From assembly GCF_046546515.1 (NCBI RefSeq), contig NZ_JBKHKJ010000022.1:1-64000 (forward strand): a DNA stretch of 64,000 bases, written 5' to 3'. The translations under genes and the position numbers were made by a program. Below the pieces are notes generated by a model that saw only the letters and a list, made by a program, of their open reading frames with translations, searched no databases and had not been told where the DNA came from. Below are positions 53,503 to 62,000 of the stretch, in pieces. Within the stretch, counting starts at the first letter, position 1, and the number at the start of each line of letters is the position of its first letter. The DNA is from Parasediminibacterium sp046546515 (lineage in GTDB: Bacteria > Bacteroidota > Bacteroidia > Chitinophagales > Chitinophagaceae).

Positions 53503-53850
53503 ATGACTTATATATGGTATAAAATAGCAGAAAGTTTAGAAGCGTTGCCTTTTCAAGCCAACAATATGTGCGTAGTAGAAGTTAGCCGCAAAAAAATAAC
53601 AGTAGCAAGGCACAATGACACACTAGCTGCATTTGCCTATAAATGCCCCCATGCAAGTGGTATAATGGCAGAAGGGTACATAAATGCTTTAGGGCAGGTC
53701 GTTTGCCCCCTACACAGATATACCTTTAATATGCAAAATGGGCGCAATACCTCTGGCGAAGGCTATTTTTTAAAGGCATATGTAGTAGAAGAAAGGGCAG
53801 ATGGGGTGTATATTGGCATGGAAGAAAAAAGTTTTTTCAATTGGGGCTAA
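53503..53850 (+). CDS. Small Rieske [2Fe-2S] protein
   Basis: 115 aa from the ATG at 53503 (an upstream TTG adds three residues). The Rieske cluster motif is CPHASG, 14 residues, CPLHRYTF; two Cys and two His are present. Stand-alone Rieske proteins of this size act as electron carriers of oxygenases or nitrite reductase-like enzymes. No partner gene is adjacent. Confidence 0.88.
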   Translation: MTYIWYKIAESLEALPFQANNMCVVEVSRKKITVARHNDTLAAFAYKCPHASGIMAEGYINALGQVVCPLHRYTFNMQNGRNTSGEGYFLKAYVVEERADGVYIGMEEKSFFNWG

Positions 53851-53856
53851 TTTTTT

Positions 53857-53887
53857 TTTGCCATTAAATAACATCCCCCTATTTTTG
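53857..53887 (+). promoter_or_regulatory. Promoter of tRNA-Asn
   Basis: TTTG at 53857-53860, a 19 bp spacer and TATTTTTG at 53880-53887, the standard Bacteroidota form. The tRNA starts 24 bp downstream. Confidence 0.7.
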
Positions 53888-53911
53888 CAACCCCGAAAGG
53901 GGCATAGGTAC

Positions 53912-53985
53912 TCCCGAATAGCTCAGTTGGTTAGAGCATCTGACTGTTAATCAGAGGGTCTCTGGTTCAAGTCCAGATTCGGGAG
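53912..53985 (+). tRNA. tRNA-Asn (anticodon GTT)
   Basis: 74 nt. The acceptor TCCCGAA (53912-53918) pairs with TTCGGGA (53978-53984); the discriminator is G. The anticodon stem is TCTGA/TCAGA with loop CTGTTAA. The T-arm TTCAAGT loop is present. CCA is not encoded. Confidence 0.95.
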
Positions 53986-53997
53986 CATTCATTATCA

Positions 53998-54030
53998 AGC
54001 AGTTAGAAACGTATTTCTAACTGCTTTTTT
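53998..54030 (+). terminator. Terminator of tRNA-Asn
   Basis: 12 bp perfect stem AGCAGTTAGAAA/TTTCTAACTGCT with a CGTA loop, then T6. Confidence 0.9.
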
Positions 54031-54245
54031 ATGTGACCAGAAATGCGACCCGAGCTAAAATTGAAAACTAACTAAAAGAAAATAACTCAAATGATTGTCC
54101 TTGCTAACAACTTTATATAAAGAGTTTCTTTATGTGCTGACTAGTTTTTGGTTTGATTTACACTGCCTAGAAATAATTAGCCATCGAAACAAGAATCATT
54201 ATACTTTAGTAGAAAATAGGATTTGTTTTTTACTCAAGTATATTT

Positions 54246-54422
54246 AACCCGGATTTTGCAGTTGAAATCTATTGCAAACCCCAACTACTTCAAAGACAAG
54301 CATTTGCTTGATTTTTTGGCCTTGCCATAGTACACTATGTTTTCGACCAAAAATTCGGCTCAAATACTTGTCTTTATTGCATTTGAGCCTTTCATAACGA
54401 AGTCAATTGCAAAATCCGGGTT
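54246..54422. mobile_element. 177 bp MITE with 20 bp terminal inverted repeats
   Basis: AACCCGGATTTTGCAGTTGA (54246-54265) and TCAATTGCAAAATCCGGGTT (54403-54422) are inverted with one mismatch. The interior folds as an imperfect hairpin along its whole length (AAAGACAAG...CTTGTCTTT; central CATAGTACACTATG near 54333). No transposase. The isomerase remnant begins directly at its right edge. Confidence 0.85.
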
Positions 54423-54861
54423 TAATTTAGGTTACACTACACTACACGAAACCCATAGAGGCAAAGTTAGTTTTGCGGCACATGTTACAAAAACATATCT
54501 GGATAAATATCCATCACTTCAGTTGTGCCTTGATGCTTCTCATTGGTATTGCGTGGCGGAAACAATGCTTGACGACCAATTAGAAGCGGTTGAAAAAGCA
54601 ATATTGCATGCTAGCCATTTACATTCAAGAGTAGGTTTTACAGAGGGGCCAAAAGTAATGGATCCAAGAGCGCCGGAATGGCAAAGCATAGTACAAACGC
54701 ATTTGGGTTGGTGGACATCACTCATTAAAAAGAATTAAATTAATGGCATGCCAACAACTATCACAACAGAGTTTGGTCCGTTTCCTTATTTGCAAAATTT
54801 GCCTTACACGCAGTTACCTATCTACAGCCAATGGGATGTAAATGTATTTATGATGAATTAA
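54423..54861 (+). pseudogene. Sugar-phosphate isomerase/epimerase remnant
   Basis: The frame from the MITE edge encodes the C-terminal half of a TIM-barrel isomerase: TTLHETHRGKVSF, LQLCLDASHWYCVAETML, HLHSRVGFTEGPKVMDPRAP. After KKN it has a TAA (54736-54738), then continues in the same frame to TTITTEFGPFPYLQ and a final TAA at 54859-54861. The N-terminal half is missing; no trace of it lies left of the MITE. It is thus truncated and also carries an internal stop. Confidence 0.75.
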
Positions 54862-55151
54862 TAAAAAATGCATTGTAATAGAAAAATTACGTAATTCTTT
54901 TAAAGGGTGCATAAAAGTTTTTTTTAGCTTTTTTTATTAAAAATCAACCTAGCCCAACATTACCACTCCCGAATGACCGGGACAAGCTTTCAAAAGGAAA
55001 AGGTAACAGGAACAGGACAAGGGGATAATATTTGCATATTTTTTATAATATATTTTTTATCTTGCTTTTTATTAAAATAGTTTCAGTTTTGCCATTTTTG
55101 TGGGATTTTTAAGTTGTTTCTTTTTTTCAAAAATTGTCACCTGCCTTGTAA

Positions 55152-55167
55152 GCCATTGATTATCAAT
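55152..55167 (-). repeat. Degenerate 16-nt box beside array B3
   Basis: GCCATTGATTATCAAT on the plus strand resembles CTCATTGATATACAGT, the plus-strand form of the cassette 2 box, over CATTGAT. It lies 19 nt from the array. Confidence 0.45.
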
Positions 55168-55185
55168 GATAACACCAAATTTTTA

Positions 55186-55297
55186 TGCGTAATTTGTGCG
55201 TATTTGATGCGCATTTCATGCGTAATTTTTGCTTATTTTATGCTCATTTTATGCTCATTTTATGCTTGTTTTTGAGTGATTTGTGCATATTTTATAG
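55186..55297 (-). repeat. Array B3: eleven TGC-type units, 11-nt period
   Basis: On the plus strand TGC starts at 55186, 55197, 55208, 55219, 55230, 55241, 55252 and 55263 (eight units, exact 11-nt period), then TGA 55273, TGC 55284 and TAG 55295. Unit type is TTTATGCTCAT. Confidence 0.9.
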
Positions 55298-55631
55298 ACA
55301 TAAATTCAAGACCAAATTTTGGGACTACAACTATCTTAATATTAGTAAAAAAAGAGCTACGATTGGGATGCCAAGACACTAGTTTTGTAAATAGTTTGTA
55401 TAAAATGCATTTCTAGCACAAAGATAAAGTTTTTATAGATTGGGGGTATCAGGACAAAGCGAAAAAGTTTTATGCACCCTAAAAATATGGTAGTGGCGTA
55501 TAATTTCGCATTAGTTAACAAACAGCTTTGCTATAACATACAAATTTCTTTAAAACATTATCCTAAGAATGAAAAAATACAATGAGTTTGTTTTATTAGT
55601 TTAAGAGAGTAATGCGAGGATTAATTTCTTA

Positions 55632-55910
55632 GTGAGGGGAATTAATACTAAGGATTTTAACTTTAGAATTTTATATATAATAGTAGCGTTAACGATTAGC
55701 TTATATGAAAAAAACAACGAGATTGTAACGATTCCCGCAGGAAATTTATTAAGCAATGCGGCAATATTTTTTCTCCTGCTTTATGATAACTGGGATGGTA
55801 TTGCAGCACTTGCCATATGCTTATGCTACCTATATGCCAACCTTTCCAGTACACATATACTCCCAATTTTTCCTGTGTTAATTTATTGTTATGCCATAGG
55901 TAACAATTAG
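55632..55910 (+). CDS. Possible small membrane protein (doubtful)
   Basis: 92 aa from GTG with two hydrophobic stretches (LLSNAAIFFLLLYDNWDG and IAALAICLCYLYANL). No family, poor start context, AT-rich surroundings. May be chance. Confidence 0.2.
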   Translation: MRGINTKDFNFRILYIIVALTISLYEKNNEIVTIPAGNLLSNAAIFFLLLYDNWDGIAALAICLCYLYANLSSTHILPIFPVLIYCYAIGNN

Positions 55911-55973
55911 GTAATAATTTGATAACACGCCAAAAAGCCTTTGGGTAAAGCAGCAATATAGCTTTGCCGCCGT

Positions 55974-56002
55974 TAGAAACTGGCCATAAAACCCAGTTTC
56001 TA
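55974..56002 (+). promoter_or_regulatory. Hairpin in the leader of the giant gene
   Basis: TAGAAACTGG (55974-55983) pairs with CCAGTTTCTA (55993-56002), with a 9-nt loop, 45 bp before the ATG at 56047. It lacks a T run, so it is more likely an mRNA leader structure than a terminator. Confidence 0.4.
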
Positions 56003-56046
56003 GCAAATGCACTTCAGCATTTAATTATTAACCCACATTGTTATTT

Positions 56047-59000
56047 ATGAAACAACAGTACACAGTTAATGTAAGCCCCCCGCCTTTGGTAAAAGGACGC
56101 AGGCAAAAAACAGACAAAAAGTTACTTAAATGGCTGCTGCCAGTAATGGTATTTTTTGCGTTTGTGGTAGGGATGCCTATGGTTAGTTGGGGGCAGACTA
56201 CCATTTTCTCTGAAAACATGGGTTCTCCTACTGCAACAACTGCTATTATAGCCAATACTTTTCAGAATAGTGGTACGTTAACTTATTCTAATGGTGGTGT
56301 AACGAATTCAGCAGATTGTAGAAATACAAACGCCTCTAGTGGATATACAGGTTCATCTGCTAGTGGTAATGTTTTCTTTACAACTGCAACTACACCAATA
56401 GGATTTGCAATTGAAGGTATTAATGCTTCCGGGTATACAAGTTTAAGCCTCAAATTTGCGTATCGTAAAGAATCAACTACTGTATTACCAACTTTTACTG
56501 TTGATTATTGGGATGGCTCTGCATATCAAAATGTGCCCTTTACATTTAATGAAGCTGCAAATGCCGCAACAGGATGGTATTTAGCCCCTACAATATCTTT
56601 ACCTTCTGCTGCACAAATAAGTACTTTAAAGTTGCGTTGGACAAAGTCTGGTACTGCAATATCTGTAAGATTAGATGATGTTGTTTTAACTGGAACTGCA
56701 TCTACCCCAACAATTACTCCCTCTACCAGTTCAATAGCAACAACTACTTATGTTGCAGGTTCTGGTCCAGCAACGGCGAATACGTTTTCGGTTTCAGGTG
56801 CTTCATTAACCAGTAGCCCTTTAACTTTTGATAACTTAACCAATTTTGAGGTTTCTACCGATGGTGGAACCACTTTTGGCACCAGCAAAACACTTGCTTT
56901 CACTATACCAACACTCGGTTCAACTACTATTAGTGTACGTATGAAATCGGGTCTCTCTGCAACAACTTACAACGAAACATTACATATTTCAGGTGGCGGT
57001 GCTACTACGCAGAATATAACTTTGAGTGGCACAGTTACTGCCCCAACGCCAACCATTACACTTACTCCTTCTACCCCTATCACTACTGCTGCCTACACAG
57101 TTGGTTCTGGCCCTGGTGCTGCCAGCAGTTTTGCTGCTTCTGGTTCAAACCTTACTAGTAGCCCGCTTACTTTTAATGGCCTTACTAGTTTTGAGGTTTC
57201 AACAGATGGTGGCAGCACATATGGCAGTTCAAAAACATTGGCCTTCACTATACCAACTTTGGGTTCTACAACTATCTATGTACGCTTGAAAGCAGGCCTT
57301 TCTGCAAATAGCTATAATGAAACATTGAGTATTTCAGGTGGTGGTGCTACCACGCAAACCATTGCTTTGAGTGGAACGGTTAACCCATTGGTTACGCCTT
57401 TTGCTTCTGGTAATTTAGCCGCATTGGTAGCTGCTGATAATGGTTCAAGCAATACTACAGTTTCTCTTATTGAAGTTTTAAGTGGAACAGGTTCTCAAAG
57501 TTCGCCAGTTTCAAATATTTCTGTTGGGGCAACCGGTGCAAATGCAATTCGTTCCTCCGGTAGTGCATCTTCTACTTTATACCTATCACATAGTAATGAT
57601 GGTAGATATGCTGTATTCACTGGTCATAATACTACAACTACAGCAGGAAATATTAACACTATTCAGACCAAAGGGGTTGTTACTTTCGACAATGCTAAGA
57701 ATTTTGCCTTGGCGACTACTTATACGGGAACTGGTACAAATCAGGCTAGGAGTGCAACTACGGTAAATAACTCAACCTATTTTATCGGTGACAATGGTGG
57801 TTTTTATAGTAATGGAACTTCTACTGCTAGCCCATCTGGTAATTACAGAGGTGTAAAGGCGTTTGGTGGCACGGTTTATGCATTTTCTGCAAGTGCTACT
57901 TCAACTAATACATTAGTTGGAACTATTGCAACTGCAACTGGTGCAACTTACACTAACCTTAGTGCTAATATTCCAAATGCATCTACTCGCCAAGATTTTT
58001 ATTTGATACAATCTGGTAGCAATGGTTCAACTTATGATGTATTGTATGTTTTGGATGCTACTACTGCTACAGCAGGTACCATTTACAAGTACTCATTGGT
58101 TTCTGGTTCTTGGACAGCAAATGGTACATATACAACTTCATTTGGTGGTTTTGGTTTATGCGCCCAAGCATTTGGAGCAGGTGCTAACCTATTTGTATCT
58201 ACAGGAACAGGTGCTACTGCCGCTAATAGTATCGTTAAATTATACGATGCAGGTGGTTATAACCAATCTATTAATATAACTACAGGCAACAACGTTACTT
58301 TATATACAGCTACTTCGCCTGCAACTATTAAAGGTATAGACTTTGCCCCTGCACCTACATTGGTGCAAGACAGCACAGCGCTTACAACCAATATGACTTA
58401 CACTGTGGGTGCTGCAAACGGTACTCAAACCAATGCTACATTCCGCTTAAATGGATATGGTCTTACATCTGGTGGCACTGTTACTTTCACCCTTGCTTCT
58501 AGCAATTTTGATATTTCTACTGCATCAGATTTCAGCACTGCTTTAAGCTCTATCACGCTTTCTTCCAGCAATTTGGCCAATACGCCAATATATGTTAGGC
58601 TAAAAAGCGGAAAGACTGTTAACAGCTATACAGATGTGCTTACGATAGCTTCTACGGGTGCTGCTAGCTTAACGGTTAATTTGTCTGCTAGTGTATCGGC
58701 AGTAACTAACCCTACTGTTACTACGCAACCTTCTACCACTCCAGCTTCTTATTGCCAAAATACAATAAGCGGTTCGGTAACAGCGCTTACAGTTGCTTCT
58801 ACCATCCCTGGTTCCGGTACTATTTCAGGTTACCAATGGTATAGCAATGCTGCCAATGCCAATACAGGCGGTACTTTAATTAGTGGTGCTACTGCTGCTA
58901 GTTACACGCCTTCTACTGCTACTGCAGGTACTTTATATTACTATTGTGCGGTTATCAACTCTTTTGGCGGTTCTACCAATAGTAATGTTTCTGGGTTAAT

Positions 59001-62000
59001 TACTATTACACTTGCACCAACAGTTACCGTTACAGCAAACCATATTGTACATTACACAGCACAGATGGATACATTTACCGTGGCTGTTTCAGGTACTGGT
59101 ATTGTAGCTTCTACCTATCAATGGACAAAAAATGGCACACCAGTTACCGTTACAGGTTCAAACGGTGCTAATACGGCTACTTATTCAGAGAATTTAATTA
59201 CTTGGGCAGACCAAGACAAAATAAACTGTACAGTTACAGCTACCAACGGCTGTGCTGCCGCTGCTACTGTGGCTGATACATTGTTAGTGCCTACTGCTAC
59301 TGCTTTTGGTACAGGCAACTTGGTTTGCTACCGTGTAAATACAAGTTATGCTACTACCTCCACAAGTGCTGCCACAAGGATATTTATTGATGAATTTAAT
59401 AAAACTACGGGCAATTTGGTGAGGTCAATCCCTATGCCTTACTCAAAAGGCGTTTGGCCACAAGATGCCAACTATAGCTTAACAGCAAGTGGCACTGCCA
59501 CATCTGAAGGGTATATGACCTTGTCTTCAGATGGTAAATCTTTAGTTGTGCCTGGCTATAATGCATACGAAGGTAGGACTAGCGTAGCTGGTACTAACCC
59601 TGGTGCTTCGCCTACCAATAAAAACGATTTCCGTGTTATAGGCAAAGTTGACTTTACTGGTATTGCGTCTGTGCCTTTTGCAGCCAATTTCTTAGGTGGC
59701 AACAATATACGCAGCGTAGCATCGGATGGTACTAGGCTATGGGCGGTGGGTGCCAATGGGTTCTATTATTTTAATGATGTTACAGATAACAGTGCCAACC
59801 AATATTCTGGTGTAAATGCTAGGTCGCTCACCATTTTCAATGGTAAGCTATGGGGTGCTTCTGCAGCAACAGGCAATATAGGGATTGATTACTTTGGCGA
59901 TATATCTTCATTGCGTGATAATGGTACTTTGGGTACTACCTTGGTAGCTGATAGTACTGGTTACGCAAATGCCATGAACCAAACTAAAAGTGCCAGCCCT
60001 TACGGCTATACCTTCAACCCAACTGGCGATACCATGTATGTGGCGGATGACGATGCCAATAACTTTGTTACAGGGGCCTCTACTCCAGATGCAAATGGTG
60101 GCGGTATTTTGAAATATTATTTTAATAATGCCACAGGCAAATACACCCTTCTAGGCCGTATGGTTATTTCTGGCCTAAACCTTAGGGGTAGGAGTATTGT
60201 TGGCGATTTTTCAGGCCAAAAAACAATTTTATATGCCACAACGCTTGGCAACTATTACTCTATTGGTCAGGCCGATCAGGATAGTATTATTAGTTTAACA
60301 GACAATGGTGGTTTAAGTGCTACGCTGAATTGGGCTACAAAAACAACACCTTATGCAAACCTTAGGGCTGTTGCATTTGCTCCATCCGCTTCGCAAACAC
60401 CTTATACGTTTATAAGTTCTAAGTACCATGGCACAACATTCAATAGTACTTTCCCGACCACTATCGCTAATGTTGCTTCTACCAATTCAGGCAACAATTC
60501 TTTTGCCTTTGCTGGCAAGTTCATTGGTACAGGTGGTGTTACGGTTACGCCCCCAGTTGGTTTTGAAATTTCTACATCTAGTTCTTTTTCTACCCCATAT
60601 GCCAACAGCACACCTTACACGGTAACGCAGCAGGATTTGTTTGATACATCTACAAGGTCTGTACAAGTTATCTACGTTAGGTTCAAGCCAACAGTAGGTG
60701 GCACTTACGACGATAGCGTAAAGATTACCACAACAGGTGGTGTTACAAAATATGTGCGTGTTACTGGTTATTGCTCTACACCGCAAACCGTTTATTATAA
60801 AGGCGGTAGCAATAGCAGCAATATCCTTACTCCATCTTCTTGGACAACCAGTTCTACCCTTATAGGTGGCACATCGCCAGCCACAATGAGCGACTCTAAT
60901 TATATCTGGAACTTTACGGGTGCTGCAACATTAACGCTGCCAGCCAACTGGTTTTTAGGGTATAATTCATCCATATTGCTTACCAATGGCAAGTTGACTG
61001 TACCTAGTACTGCCACCATCAACACAACCACCAACGGCGGCTTGGGTATTGGTATTGGAGCTACTGCCACGCTTGACTGGAAAAACGCGGTAGTACCTGT
61101 GTTTACAAGTATTGCCACGGGTAGTACCGTAAGCTATAGCGGCACTATACCACAAACGTTGGCACAAACCACTTACTCTAATCTTTCTTTGAGTGGCGGT
61201 TCTGGTGCTGATAAAACAATAACAGGTACTATCGGTATCAATAACAATTTCACCATTGCTGCTGGCACGAATGCTAATGCAGGTACAAATTCTACCGTTT
61301 CGTTCAATGGTTCTGGCACAGCACAATCTATTCCTGCCTTGAATTATTGGAACCTTACGCTTTCCAACCCTGCAGGATGTGCCGCTTCTGGTGTAGATTC
61401 TGTATATGGTACTGCTTATGTAGAAGAAGGCACATTTACAGTGCCAACTGGTGCAACCCTTTTCTTGTCTGGTTCTGCGGCATCATTGTCAATGTTTTCT
61501 TCAAGCCAGCAAGTGATGGTCAATGGTTCGTTCATCAACGGATCTTCTTTGGGTACGGCGTTTACAAGCTTTAATGGTGGTACGCTAACCTTCGGTGCAG
61601 GTAGCAACTATTATCATACCGTAAATGGTGGTGCATTGCCATCTGCCACTTGGAACGCATCATCTACTTGTAATATCACAGGGGTTACTAGTACTGCATT
61701 GTCCTCTGGCTATACAAGGACATTTGGCAATTTCACTTGGAACTGCCCAAGCCAAACAGTAACACAGGTAATTAATTCCTCTAGTTTTGGTACGTCGGGT
61801 ACATTAACAATAACCAACACGAATACTGGTTCATTTTCGCTTATCAGTACACTTGGTAGTGTATTGACCAATACCTTTGGCAATATTGTGGTAAGCAGCG
61901 GTGGTAAATTGATTGGTGCCACGCCAAATGCTACCTACCCAACCATGCAAGAGAACATAACTGTTCCAGGAAATGTAACGGTAACAGGTACTGGTATATT

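Larger units (their letters stand above)
54905..55480. other. Possible element with GGGTGCATAAAA inverted ends enclosing array B3
   Basis: GGGTGCATAAAAGTTTTT at 54905 and its near-complement AGTTTTATGCACCC at 55466-55479 are inverted, 576 bp apart, around array B3 and AT-rich DNA. GCGAAAAAAATTTTATGCAC also occurs in cassette 1 at 21459. No gene is inside. The ends are short, so this may be chance. Confidence 0.4.

Noticed and set aside
55185..55382. 65-codon frame with repeated Phe/Met/Cys motifs
   Set aside because: It is a translation of the 11-nt-period array, whose period is not a multiple of three.
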